Assembly: GCF_047123815.1 (NCBI RefSeq)
Contig: NZ_CP138920.1
Span: forward strand, 186,001-250,000
DNA: 64,000 nucleotides
Source of the DNA: Maricaulis sp017643475
Lineage (GTDB): Bacteria > Pseudomonadota > Alphaproteobacteria > Caulobacterales > Maricaulaceae
Reading direction: 5' to 3'
The position numbers and the translations under genes were made by a program. Positions 34,682 to 43,650 of the stretch are shown here, piece by piece. Position 1 is the first letter of the stretch; each line of letters opens with the position of its first letter. The notes under the pieces were generated by a model. That model saw only the letters and a program-made list of their open reading frames with translations. It ran no database searches and was not told the DNA's origin.

Positions 34682-36570
34682 GCCAGGTGCTCCTTGGTCG
34701 AAGGCAGGCGGTCTCCCTCGACACGCACAGCCTGGCGCAAGGCACGACCAAAGGCCTTGAAACAGCCTTCGATCATGTGGTGGGCATTATCTCCCTCGAC
34801 CTTCACATGCACGGCCGCCTTGAGACTTTCGGCGATGGAGCGAAACGCGTGCGCGGTCATCTCGACTGGGAATTCGCCGACACGATCGCCCAGGATCTCA
34901 CCCTCGAATTTGGCATAGGGGCGCCCAGAAAGGTCAATCCAGACCCCTGCCCGCGTTTCATCCATCGGCAGCTCAAACCCGAAACGGGCTATGCCGCGCT
35001 TGTCGCCCAGGGCTTCCGCCAACGCCTCACCAAAGGTCAGGCAGACATCTTCGATTGTGTGATGCGCGTCGATCTCCAGATCGCCTTCCACATCAATGGA
35101 TAGCGAAATACCGGCATGACGTGCGATCTGGTCCAGCATGTGATCGAAATAACCGACACCGGTGTCGATGCGATTTGGGCCGTCGCGATCGAGATTGATC
35201 GACAGGGCAATATCCGTCTCCGCAGTCTTGCGGCGACGCGCAGCGGCACGCGGCCCCCTCTGCCCGGTCGCGGTCTCTTCCGAGGCCGTTTCGCGGCGCT
35301 TGGCCATCGCGATGCGGTGGGCGTCGAGGCCTTCGAGTGCGGCCAGGCGTTCCACGGTCGGTGCCAGATTACGAGCGCCTGCCTTGCTGGCGCGCAGGAT
35401 CGTCGTGGTCTTCTGGAATGCTTCCACGGTTACGCCGCCATAGGCGCGCGCGGATCCACCGGTTGGCAGTGTGTGGTTGGGGCCCGCAGCATAGTCACCT
35501 GCTGCTTCCGGTGCCCAGCGCCCCACAAAGATTGATCCGGCGTGGCGAACCTTGTCGGCCAGTGTCTCAGGATTGGCTGTCTGGATAATCAGGTGTTCGG
35601 CCGCATAGAGATTGGCGGCCTCGGCCATATCACCCTCATCGGGGCAGACCAGGCAGAGTGAGTTCTCCAGCGCAGCTCGTGCAATGTCAGCACGGGGCAG
35701 TGTGTCGAGTTGTGTTTCCACTTCCGCCATCACGGCCCGGGCCGTCGCCTCGGCATCTGCCAGCAGCACGACCTGGGCATTGGCATCGTGTTCAGCCTGG
35801 CTGAGCAGATCACTGGCCACAAAACCTGCATCCGCCGAGGTGTCCGCAGCCACCATCACCTCGCTGGGCCCGGCTGGCAGGTCCACAGCGGGACCGCCGG
35901 GCAAAGCAGTGACATAGGCCTTGGCCGCAGCCACATAGGCATTGCCTGGCCCAAAGATCTTGTCCGCCCGCGGGATATCGGCAACGCCGAACGCCAAGGC
36001 AGCAATGGCTTGGGCGCCTCCGACGGCATAGACCTCGTCTATGCCGATCAGTTTCGCAGCCGCGAGCAGAGCAGCATTGACGCCGTCACTGCCGTTTGGC
36101 GGCGCGACGACGGCGATGCGTGGCACGCCGGCCAGCTGGGCCGGAATGGCGAGCATGATCAGGCTGGACACCAGGGGTGCACTGCCGGCGGGCACATAGA
36201 GCGCCGCAACGTCGACCGGCGTCGCGCGACGCGAGGCTTTCACGCCCGACCAGGTCTCGACTTCATAGGCGGAATAGCCCTGTTTCACATGGAAACGACG
36301 CACGGCATCAGCGGCTGCCTTGATCGCTTCCTGGTCCGCCGGATCCATGGCCTCCAGCGCTGCGTCAAAAGCCGCCTCAGGCACGCGGAACTGTTCAGGC
36401 GCATGCCCGTCCAGTCGCGCTGCATAGGCGCGCAGCGCGGGCTCGCCCTGCGCGCGGATGGCATCAACAATATCGCGCGCGGCTCCGGCTGCCGCACCGG
36501 TTTCTTCCGGTCGGGCGAGAGCGGCAACGCGCTGATCCTGATCAAGGTCTGCCCAGTTGAGAGTTTTCAT
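34678..36570 (-). CDS. Histidinol dehydrogenase - imidazoleglycerol-phosphate dehydratase fusion (HisD-HisB)
   Basis: A single 630-residue frame carries two complete enzymes. Residues 1-423 are HisD (histidinol to histidine): zinc ligands Gln258 and His261 in LLSQAEHD, Asp359 in AAGDYAAGPNH, His418 in GLDAHRI. Residues about 452-630 are HisB (IGP dehydratase): GVGYFDHMLDQIARHAG, DAHHTIEDV, HAFRSIAESL and GDNAHHMIEG metal motifs. The linker (424-451) is charged and rich in Arg and Ala. An in-frame ATG at codon 422 could start HisB alone, but it has no ribosome-binding site. The order within the his operon is normal; the fusion is not. Confidence 0.92.
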   Translation of the reverse strand: MKTLNWADLDQDQRVAALARPEETGAAAGAARDIVDAIRAQGEPALRAYAARLDGHAPEQFRVPEAAFDAALEAMDPADQEAIKAAADAVRRFHVKQGYSAYEVETWSGVKASRRATPVDVAALYVPAGSAPLVSSLIMLAIPAQLAGVPRIAVVAPPNGSDGVNAALLAAAKLIGIDEVYAVGGAQAIAALAFGVADIPRADKIFGPGNAYVAAAKAYVTALPGGPAVDLPAGPSEVMVAADTSADAGFVASDLLSQAEHDANAQVVLLADAEATARAVMAEVETQLDTLPRADIARAALENSLCLVCPDEGDMAEAANLYAAEHLIIQTANPETLADKVRHAGSIFVGRWAPEAAGDYAAGPNHTLPTGGSARAYGGVTVEAFQKTTTILRASKAGARNLAPTVERLAALEGLDAHRIAMAKRRETASEETATGQRGPRAAARRRKTAETDIALSINLDRDGPNRIDTGVGYFDHMLDQIARHAGISLSIDVEGDLEIDAHHTIEDVCLTFGEALAEALGDKRGIARFGFELPMDETRAGVWIDLSGRPYAKFEGEILGDRVGEFPVEMTAHAFRSIAESLKAAVHVKVEGDNAHHMIEGCFKAFGRALRQAVRVEGDRLPSTKEHLA

Positions 36571-36579
36571 CTCGCGCCC

Positions 36580-37461
36580 CTAGGCCAGCATTTTTTCGAT
36601 CGGAAGCACGAGGATGGCGCGCGCGCCTTCCGCTTCCAGGGCTTCCAGCGTCTCCCAGAAAACGCGCTCGCGACAAACCGCGTGCAGTGCGACGACATCG
36701 TCCCGGCCTGCGATCTGGGCGACGGTCGGCGCGTCAGACCCCGGCAACAGGGCCTTGATCGCATCGAGACGGTCCGTCGGCGCATTGAGCATGATGTATT
36801 TGGTCTGGGCGGAAGCGATCACGCCCTGGGCGCGCCGCATCAGGATGCTGGCAATCCTGTCGGCCTCATCAGACCGGGCTTCCTTGCGGCGCACGAGCAC
36901 CGCTTCACTGACAAGCACGGTCTCAAAGGCTGCAAGGCCATTGGCTTCCAGGGTCGCACCGGAAGACACGAGGTCACAGATCGCATCAGCGATATTGAGA
37001 CGCGGCGCGACTTCGACAGAACCGTGCATTTCCACGATCTCCGCCTTCACACCATTGCGCTCGAGATATTCCGCCGTGATCGCCGGATAAGATGTCGCGA
37101 TCGCCTTGCCATCCAGATCGGCGACTGTGGTAATCCCGCCGTCCTTGGGCGCGGCCAGTTTCAGTGTGCATTTGGAAAAGCCCAGGCGCAGCGCGATCTC
37201 AAGCTCCTTGCCGCGACGGCTTCCCAGCTGCTCCTCGCGAAACACGTTCTCGCCGACAATGCCGTAATCACACGCTCCTGATGCCACGAAATTCGGGATG
37301 TCATCATCCCGCACGAGCATCAGATCAACCGGCATGTTCTCCGCGCTCTGATGCAACTTGTCGCGACCATAGGCAAAACGAAGTCCGCAATTCTTCAGCA
37401 GATCCATTCCACCTTCGGCGAGGCGGCCCTTGGACTGTACGGCAATACGCAAACGGGTCAC
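36580..37461 (-). CDS. hisG: ATP phosphoribosyltransferase, long form
   Basis: Catalyses the first, feedback-controlled step of histidine synthesis. At 293 residues it is the long form with a C-terminal ACT-like regulatory domain (about 220-293), so HisZ is not needed. Visible segments are QSKGRLAEGGMDLL, GACDYGIVGENVF and the PRPP loop region DAICDLVSSGATLEANGL. It starts with GTG overlapping the upstream repressor gene by 4 nt, and its stop is 9 nt before the hisD-hisB fusion. Confidence 0.95.
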   Translation of the reverse strand: MTRLRIAVQSKGRLAEGGMDLLKNCGLRFAYGRDKLHQSAENMPVDLMLVRDDDIPNFVASGACDYGIVGENVFREEQLGSRRGKELEIALRLGFSKCTLKLAAPKDGGITTVADLDGKAIATSYPAITAEYLERNGVKAEIVEMHGSVEVAPRLNIADAICDLVSSGATLEANGLAAFETVLVSEAVLVRRKEARSDEADRIASILMRRAQGVIASAQTKYIMLNAPTDRLDAIKALLPGSDAPTVAQIAGRDDVVALHAVCRERVFWETLEALEAEGARAILVLPIEKMLA

Positions 37462-37742
37462 GATTTCGATCCTTTCAAGCGATCCAGCACAAGCCGGTAT
37501 CCCTGATGATTTTCCTGGCTCAAAAAGCGCGAAACACGGGTCACTGTTGTTGTGCTCGCACCGGTGATTTCACTGATCTCGCGATAGGAATTCCCGCCCT
37601 CATCCAGCAGGCCGGCTACACGCCAGCGCTCGGTAAGGGTTTTCATTTCGCCCGGCGTAAGCAGGTCGGTCAGGAAACGTTCCATCTCCGCTTGCGACTT
37701 CACGCTCAACAGCGCCTGGCTAAGAGGTTTGAGATCGGTCAT
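37458..37742 (-). CDS. YerC/YecD-type TrpR-like repressor, probable regulator of the his operon
   Basis: The 94-residue protein is a TrpR-fold helix-turn-helix protein (LTPGEMKTLTERWRVAGLLDEGGNSYREI then GASTTTVTRVSRFL as the recognition unit). Proteins of the YerC/YecD family often sit with his genes. Here it is the first gene of the his operon, overlaps hisG by 4 nt, and a perfect palindrome lies 37 nt upstream of its start. An autoregulatory histidine-biosynthesis repressor is the natural inference; the co-repressor is unknown. Confidence 0.85.
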   Translation of the reverse strand: MTDLKPLSQALLSVKSQAEMERFLTDLLTPGEMKTLTERWRVAGLLDEGGNSYREISEITGASTTTVTRVSRFLSQENHQGYRLVLDRLKGSKS

Positions 37743-37779
37743 GTCCGCCTCGTCATTGATCAGTGGACGTCGATATAGC

Positions 37780-37797
37780 GTGTTAGCGCGCTAACAC
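37780..37797. promoter_or_regulatory. Perfect 18-bp palindrome upstream of the his operon (probable operator)
   Basis: GTGTTAGCGCGCTAACAC is an exact palindrome 37 nt upstream of the TrpR-like gene. A further half-site CTAACAC occurs at 37817-37823, two helical turns away. Its symmetry and size fit a TrpR-type dimer. Confidence 0.8.
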
Positions 37798-37901
37798 AAT
37801 AGCGCGTCACAGCTGACTAACACAAGGCCTAACCGACTTCATTTACTCGGGGGCATAGATTATATACAGCTTTCTGAAGCTACAGATTTTTGCAGGTTGC
37901 T

Positions 37902-38207
37902 ATGGAATATGCCGAGATGAAACCGATCGCCGACGACGTCGCCGATCTGATGAAGACCCTGGCTCACCCGTCCCGCTTGCTGGCGCTGTGCGCGATGATG
38001 GAGAAAGAGTGCTCCGTCGGAGAGCTGGCGGACAATCTCGGCATGCGGGCCCAGGCCATGTCGCAGCAGCTCGCAATCCTGAGGAACAAGGGCCTGGTCA
38101 CAACCCGGCGCGATGGGCAGACGATCTATTATGCACTGGCCAGCGAGGGCATCCGCTCGGTGATGGATGCCCTCTATACCGCCTATTGCGAGCCCGCTAG
38201 GAACTAG
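37902..38207 (+). CDS. bigR: BigR/SqrR-type ArsR-family persulfide-sensing repressor
   Basis: The 101-residue winged-helix regulator has ARSR features (LAHPSRLLALCAMM, SVGELADNLGMRAQAMSQQLAILRNKGLV, RRDGQTIYYAL). Cys30 and Cys96 are 66 residues apart, the same spacing as the redox pair of SqrR (Cys41/Cys107) and BigR, which form a persulfide-dependent bridge and leave DNA. The neighbours encode rhodanese and persulfide dioxygenase, which supports the assignment. The ATG at 37902 is preferred to an in-frame TTG four codons upstream. The 3' end overlaps the convergent rhodanese gene by 4 nt. Confidence 0.85.
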   Translation: MEYAEMKPIADDVADLMKTLAHPSRLLALCAMMEKECSVGELADNLGMRAQAMSQQLAILRNKGLVTTRRDGQTIYYALASEGIRSVMDALYTAYCEPARN

Positions 38208-38731
38208 GCAGGTCGAAATCCCAGCGCCAGGAAAAAACGCGCGGCCGGGCAGAATCCGGTAAAGGCCGCTTGCAACAGCATGAAGCTGACCGCACCGCCG
38301 AGCAAAAGCCAGATGGGCCCAAAGGCCAGCGACAGCCCCATTGAAACGAGAACCATCAGCGATCCCAACGCCATCACGGATTGCGGCACGCTCATGCCCT
38401 TTTTCTCTTCCAGATCGGACCGGGTTTCCTTGCCTTCCGCAATCCATTTGAGGATCCCGCCCTCAAGATGCCCGGCCACCTCTACGCCCGCCTCCTGGCA
38501 CATACGCAGGGCCCGGCCGGAACGGCCACCAGACTTGCAATGCAGGACCGTCTTCTTCTTACCCGAATGCGGCAGGGTTCGCGGATTGAAGTCTGACAGC
38601 GGGCACAGCATGGCTCCCGGTATCCGTTCTGCGTGAAACTCTTGTGGCTCGCGCACGTCCACGAGAATGATTTCGCCGGCTGCAAGCGCCATCGCAACCG
38701 CTCCTACACTCCAATTCACAGTCTTTTCCAT
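38204..38731 (-). CDS. Rhodanese-YgaP-like membrane sulfurtransferase
   Basis: The 175-residue protein has an N-terminal rhodanese domain (residues 8-110; active-site Cys65 in HCKSGGRSGRA) and a C-terminal two-helix membrane part (about 118-165) of the YgaP-like DUF2892 type ending in GFCPAARFFLALGF. It moves persulfide sulfur to an acceptor at the membrane. It is divergent from the persulfide dioxygenase gene and shares the palindromic operator region with it. Confidence 0.87.
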   Translation of the reverse strand: MEKTVNWSVGAVAMALAAGEIILVDVREPQEFHAERIPGAMLCPLSDFNPRTLPHSGKKKTVLHCKSGGRSGRALRMCQEAGVEVAGHLEGGILKWIAEGKETRSDLEEKKGMSVPQSVMALGSLMVLVSMGLSLAFGPIWLLLGGAVSFMLLQAAFTGFCPAARFFLALGFRPA

Positions 38732-38800
38732 CAGGTCACTCCCTAAATCGCCGATTCTTCGATACCCATTGGGCAAGTTCGTGCAGCAATATGTACGTAT

Positions 38801-38816
38801 TTGCATAATTATGCAA
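38801..38816. promoter_or_regulatory. Perfect 16-bp palindrome between rhodanese and dioxygenase genes (probable BigR-type operator)
   Basis: TTGCATAATTATGCAA is an exact palindrome in the 135-nt divergent gap, inside an AT-rich stretch unlike the surroundings. AT-rich palindromes are the known binding sites of BigR-type repressors. Confidence 0.72.
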
Positions 38817-38866
38817 GTGCGATATAGTGCAATCAACGATTCAGAATGCCTGCCAGGAGTTTGGCC

Positions 38867-39736
38867 ATGTCAGCAAAACCGGAAATCAAAGCCTTCTTCG
38901 ATCCGGACACCTATACGATCAGCTATGTAGTGTTGGATCCGGCGACACAGGCAGCTGCGATCATTGATTCCGTTCTAAATTACGACCCGGCGTCCGGTCG
39001 CACCCAGACCCGCTCTGCCGACGAGATCATCCGTTTTGTCGAAGACAATTCCCTGACCGTCGAGTGGATCCTGGAAACTCATGTCCACGCGGATCACCTC
39101 TCCGCGGCGCCCTATCTTCACGAGCGTCTGGGCGGAACGATCGGGATTGGCGAACACGTCAAGCACGTCCAGGGCGTTTTCGGCGACCTTTTCAATGCAG
39201 AAACCAGCTTCCAGCGCGATGGTTCGCAGTTCGGCAAGCTGTTCACGGATGGCGAGACCTTCAAGATCGGCTCAATCGAGGCCGAGGCCATCTGGACACC
39301 GGGTCACACGCCCGCCTGCATGGTTTATCACGTTGGTGATGCCGCGTTTGTTGGCGATACGCTGTTCATGCCCGATTTCGGAACGGCCCGTTGCGACTTC
39401 CCAGGCGGCGATGCTCACACGCTGTGGCAGTCGATCCAGAAAATCTTTGCCCTGCCCGACGAGACCCGACTGTTCATGTGCCATGACTACAAGGCGCCTG
39501 GCCGCGACTTCTATGCCTGGGAAACCACGGTCGGTGACGAAAAAGCGAAGAACATCCACGTCAAGCAAGGCACGGACGAACAGGCCTTCATCAAAATGCG
39601 CACTGAGCGCGATGCCAAACTGTCCATGCCGACGCTGATCCTGCCGTCTGTCCAGGTCAATATGTGCGCCGGCCACCTGCCCGAAGCCGAGGACAACGGC
39701 ACGCGCTACCTCAAGATTCCCCTGAACGCGGTGTAG
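38867..39736 (+). CDS. blh: ETHE1/Blh-like persulfide dioxygenase (metallo-beta-lactamase fold)
   Basis: Oxidises glutathione persulfide to sulfite. The 289-residue protein has the metal motif THVHADH (His72, His74, Asp76, His77), PGHTPAC, GDTLFMPDFGTARCDFPGG and a late HDY motif. The C-terminal CAGHLPEAEDNG segment is typical of Blh proteins next to BigR. An AGGAG box precedes the ATG by 7-8 nt. The SulP gene follows 3 nt downstream. Confidence 0.9.
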   Translation: MSAKPEIKAFFDPDTYTISYVVLDPATQAAAIIDSVLNYDPASGRTQTRSADEIIRFVEDNSLTVEWILETHVHADHLSAAPYLHERLGGTIGIGEHVKHVQGVFGDLFNAETSFQRDGSQFGKLFTDGETFKIGSIEAEAIWTPGHTPACMVYHVGDAAFVGDTLFMPDFGTARCDFPGGDAHTLWQSIQKIFALPDETRLFMCHDYKAPGRDFYAWETTVGDEKAKNIHVKQGTDEQAFIKMRTERDAKLSMPTLILPSVQVNMCAGHLPEAEDNGTRYLKIPLNAV

Positions 39737-39739
39737 CCC

Positions 39740-41488
39740 ATGGGAGCGCTGGAGAGGGTTTTCCCGGGCCTTCGCTGGTTCAAGGAGTATGACAGCAAGA
39801 CCTTTGCCGATGATGCACTCGCCAGTGTCATCACAGCGATCCTGCTGATCCCGCAAAGCCTGGCCTATGCGCTTCTGGCAGGCCTGCCGCCTCAGGCAGG
39901 TCTCTATGCGTCGACGACGCCGCTGATCGCCTATGCCCTCTTCGGCTCAAGCCGTGTGCTGGCAGTCGGACCGGTCGCCGTAGTGTCACTCATGACCGCC
40001 GCTGCTATCGGCAATCTCGGCCTGACCGACCCGGCCGAGCAGATGGCTGCCGCCGGTGCTCTGGCCCTGCTCTCCGCGGCCTTTCTCATTCTTTTTGGCG
40101 TGCTCAAGCTGGGCGGAGTTGCGAACTTCCTGTCCAAACCGGTTATCGGCGCCTTCATCACCGCCTCGACCATCCTCATCATCGCCAGCCAGCTGCGCCA
40201 CATTCTGGGGGTCGATGCCGAGGGCGCAACCCTGCCGGAATTCGCGGTCTCGATGTTTGAAAACGCCTCGACGGTCAACATGGTTGCTGTCGGCATGGGG
40301 GTTGGAAGCCTGCTCTTCCTCATTCTCGCACGCACCATGTTCAAACGCATCTTCATGCGCATGGGCCTGGGCGAGACGCTGGCTGATGCAATCATGCGCG
40401 CCGCGCCCGCCATCCTGGTGATCGCTGCCACTCTGACCGCTGCGAGCTTTGCGCTTAGCGAACGCACCGGCCTGTCGATCGTCGGGGAATTGCCGACCGG
40501 AATGCCGCCTTTCGCTCTGCCGCTGGTTGATCTGCAGACCTGGCGCGCACTGATCGGGCCCGCAGCCCTGATATCGCTGATCGGGTTTGTTGAAAGTGTC
40601 TCGGTGGGGCAGTCACTAGCTGCGCGGCGCCGCGAGAGCGTCAATCCGGACCGCGAGCTCTTCGGTCTGGGCGCTGCCAATGTCGCGGCCTCCCTGACCG
40701 GCGGTTATCCAGTCACCGGCGGGTTTGCACGCTCCGTGGTCAATGAACAGGCCGGCGCCCAAACGCCTCTGGCCGGTGTCATGACGGCCGTCATCATCAT
40801 GATTGTCGCTGTGTTTTTCACCCCGCTCTTCCACCACCTGCCCAAGGCGACATTGGCGGCGACCATTCTGGTTGCTATCTGGAAACTGGCGGATTTCAAA
40901 GGCGCCTGGGAAGCGTGGAAATATTCGCAATCAGACGGGTCGGCGGCCTTTCTGACCCTTTTCGGCGTTCTTTTCCTGGGGGTAGAGATCGGACTGACAC
41001 TGGGTGTTGTCGTCTCGGTCGGACTTGTCCTGCAGCGAACCATGCGGCCACACTGGACCCGGTTGGGCCAGGTTCCAGGCACGCATCATTTTCGCAATCC
41101 GCACCGGCACAATGTAATCATGTCACCGCACGTCTATGCCCTGCGGATCGATAGCGCGCTTTATTTTGCCAATGCCCGTTTTCTGGAGGACCTGGTTGCG
41201 GAGGTCACAGTTGACCATCCCGACATCACTGATGTTGTCCTTGTCTTCCCCGCAGTGAACTTCGTTGATGCCAGCGCCCTGGGCAGCCTGCGCACGATCA
41301 ACAGTCGCCTGGACGATGCCAAGGTCACGCTGCACCTGTCCGAGGTGAAGGGGCCGGTCAGCGATAAGCTCGGTGAAGAGGGCTTCTTCGAGCAGCTGAC
41401 GGGTGAGGTCTTCCTGTCGCAATACGCGGCCATGCGAACGCTGGACGAAAAGACCACGCTGCGCGCAGAAGGCGTCTCTGGCGAGTGA
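39740..41488 (+). CDS. SulP-family anion transporter with STAS domain
   Basis: The 582-residue permease has the SulP signature (QSLAYALLAGLPPQAGLYAS), about 12 hydrophobic segments to residue 440, and a cytosolic STAS domain (about 455-565, VLVFPAVNFVDASALGSL). Its place 3 nt after the persulfide dioxygenase gene suggests it handles the sulfite or sulfate that the pathway makes, or takes sulfate up; direction and substrate cannot be read from sequence. Confidence 0.9.
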   Translation: MGALERVFPGLRWFKEYDSKTFADDALASVITAILLIPQSLAYALLAGLPPQAGLYASTTPLIAYALFGSSRVLAVGPVAVVSLMTAAAIGNLGLTDPAEQMAAAGALALLSAAFLILFGVLKLGGVANFLSKPVIGAFITASTILIIASQLRHILGVDAEGATLPEFAVSMFENASTVNMVAVGMGVGSLLFLILARTMFKRIFMRMGLGETLADAIMRAAPAILVIAATLTAASFALSERTGLSIVGELPTGMPPFALPLVDLQTWRALIGPAALISLIGFVESVSVGQSLAARRRESVNPDRELFGLGAANVAASLTGGYPVTGGFARSVVNEQAGAQTPLAGVMTAVIIMIVAVFFTPLFHHLPKATLAATILVAIWKLADFKGAWEAWKYSQSDGSAAFLTLFGVLFLGVEIGLTLGVVVSVGLVLQRTMRPHWTRLGQVPGTHHFRNPHRHNVIMSPHVYALRIDSALYFANARFLEDLVAEVTVDHPDITDVVLVFPAVNFVDASALGSLRTINSRLDDAKVTLHLSEVKGPVSDKLGEEGFFEQLTGEVFLSQYAAMRTLDEKTTLRAEGVSGE

Positions 41489-41617
41489 TCACGAATTTTC
41501 GGGATTGGTCCCATTTCAGCCAGACCGAATTACGTCTAAGATTCGCGTCTGGGCCGCGCCATTGGAGCGGCCTTGTCTTGCCCTTCCGCGGTATTTTCAG
41601 CGAGCACAGCGAATATC

Positions 41618-43573
41618 ATGACGCATCACGATCCGAACGAGATTTTTCCGATTCCTGCCGGTTTCGCCGAACAGGCACATATGAATGCCGAAGACTATGC
41701 GAGGGCCTATCGCCGCTCACTTGAAGAGCCGGAAGCCTTCTGGCGGGAAACAGCCAAACGGATCGACTGGATAAAGCCTTTCACCCAGATCGACGATGTG
41801 TCCTGGGACAAAGACGACCTGCATATTCGCTGGTTTGCCGATGGCACGCTGAACGCCTCGGCCAATTGCATCGATCGGCACCTCCCCGCGAAGAAGGACG
41901 AAACAGCGATCATCTGGGAAGGCGATGATCCCGAGGTTGATTGCACAATTACCTATGGCGAGCTGTATGAGCATGTCTGCCGCTTCGCCAACGGCCTCAA
42001 ATCCATCGGGGTAAAAAAGGGCGATCGTGTCACGCTCTACATGCCGATGATCCCGGAAGCGGCGTTTGCGATGCTGGCATGCGCGCGCATCGGCGCTGTG
42101 CATTCAGTCGTTTTTGGCGGCTTTTCGCCGGACGCGCTGGCCGGCCGCATCACCGATTGCGAAAGCGAGTATGTGATCACGGCGGATGAAGGCATTCGCG
42201 GCGCCAAGCCGATCCCGCTGAAAGCCAATGTCGACAAGGCGGTAGAGATCGCCGGCGGCGTTCAGAAGGTTGTCGTCGTCAAGCGCACGGGCGCCGATGT
42301 CGGCTGGGTTGAGGGACGTGATGTCGCCTATGAAAGCCTGGTCACCGCACAGGCTGCTGACTGTCCTCCGGAAGAGATGAACGCGGAAGATCCGCTCTTC
42401 ATTCTCTACACCTCAGGCTCTACGGGAAAACCCAAGGGCGTCATGCACACCACAGGCGGTTACATGGTCTGGGCGTCAATGACGCACGAGCTCGTCTTCG
42501 ACTACAAGCCGGGCGAGGTCTACTGGTGCACCGCTGATGTCGGCTGGGTGACAGGGCACAGCTATATCGTCTACGGCCCCCTGGCCAATGGTGCCATCAC
42601 ACTGATGTTCGAGGGCGTTCCCAATTATCCGGGACCGGACCGTTTCTGGCAGGTCGTCGACAAACACCAGGTCAATATTTTCTACACTGCTCCCACGGCC
42701 ATCCGCGCTCTGATGCGCGAGGGTGATGAGCCAGTGAAGAAACACTCGCGGGCCTCGTTGCGCCTGCTGGGCTCGGTCGGCGAACCGATAAATCCGGAAG
42801 CCTGGACCTGGTATCACCGCGTCGTGGGTGACAGCCGCTGCCCCATCGTCGACACCTGGTGGCAGACAGAGACGGGCGGCGTCATGATTACACCTCTTGC
42901 GGGCGCCATGGACCTGAAACCGGGGTCGGCGACCAAGCCTATGCCGGGGGTGACGCCGGCTCTCATGGACGGTGATGGCAAGCTTATCGAGGATGACGGT
43001 GCAATCCAGGGCAGCCTGGTCCTCACCCGATCATGGCCAGGCCAGATGCGTACTGTCTATGGAGATCACCAGCGTTTCATCGACACCTATTTCTCGACCT
43101 ATCCTGGCTATTATTTCGCCGGTGATGGTGCCCGGCGCGATGCGGACGGGTACTGGTGGATCACGGGGCGCGTGGATGACGTGCTCAATGTTTCCGGCCA
43201 TCGCCTGGGCACCGCTGAGATCGAAAGCGCGCTGGTCGCTCATGACGATGTCGCCGAAGCAGCGGTGGTTGGCTATCCGCATGAGATCAAGGGCCAGGGC
43301 ATTTATTGTTTCGTCACACTCAACCAGGGCCGCGACCCAGCTGATGAAGACGTCGCCGCGCTGAAAAAATGGGTGCGACAGGAGATTGGTCCAGTTGCAA
43401 CGCCAGACCTGATCCAGTTCGCCCCTGGCCTGCCCAAGACCCGGTCCGGCAAGATCATGCGGCGCATCCTGCGCAAGATTGCAGAGAACGAGTTCTCCAA
43501 TCTCGGTGACACATCAACGCTGGCGGACCCGGGCGTCGTCGTCGACCTGGTTGAAAACCGCCTCAACCGCTGA
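41618..43573 (+). CDS. acs: Acetyl-CoA synthetase
   Basis: Activates acetate to acetyl-CoA through acetyl-AMP. The 651-residue protein has the P-loop YTSGSTGKPKGVMHT, WWQTETGG, and the catalytic, acetylation-controlled lysine Lys612 in KTRSGKIMRR. The ATG at 41618 matches the usual start; the in-frame extension to 41573 is unlikely. Together with aceA and aceB downstream it supports growth on acetate. Confidence 0.95.
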   Translation: MTHHDPNEIFPIPAGFAEQAHMNAEDYARAYRRSLEEPEAFWRETAKRIDWIKPFTQIDDVSWDKDDLHIRWFADGTLNASANCIDRHLPAKKDETAIIWEGDDPEVDCTITYGELYEHVCRFANGLKSIGVKKGDRVTLYMPMIPEAAFAMLACARIGAVHSVVFGGFSPDALAGRITDCESEYVITADEGIRGAKPIPLKANVDKAVEIAGGVQKVVVVKRTGADVGWVEGRDVAYESLVTAQAADCPPEEMNAEDPLFILYTSGSTGKPKGVMHTTGGYMVWASMTHELVFDYKPGEVYWCTADVGWVTGHSYIVYGPLANGAITLMFEGVPNYPGPDRFWQVVDKHQVNIFYTAPTAIRALMREGDEPVKKHSRASLRLLGSVGEPINPEAWTWYHRVVGDSRCPIVDTWWQTETGGVMITPLAGAMDLKPGSATKPMPGVTPALMDGDGKLIEDDGAIQGSLVLTRSWPGQMRTVYGDHQRFIDTYFSTYPGYYFAGDGARRDADGYWWITGRVDDVLNVSGHRLGTAEIESALVAHDDVAEAAVVGYPHEIKGQGIYCFVTLNQGRDPADEDVAALKKWVRQEIGPVATPDLIQFAPGLPKTRSGKIMRRILRKIAENEFSNLGDTSTLADPGVVVDLVENRLNR

Positions 43574-43650
43574 TCAGGCACACTTAGCCCTCGAAACGGC
43601 GGCGAGAACCGGCTATAGATTTTGCCATCCAGACGGGATGGAGTTGTCTC

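Noticed and set aside
35305..35307. Separate hisB gene starting at the internal ATG
   Set aside because: There is no ribosome-binding site before it and no stop codon ends hisD, so a fusion is the simpler reading; internal initiation remains possible.
37860..38447. 195-codon leftward frame over the BigR-like gene
   Set aside because: It is antisense to the repressor and partly out of frame with the rhodanese gene; both real genes have strong motifs.
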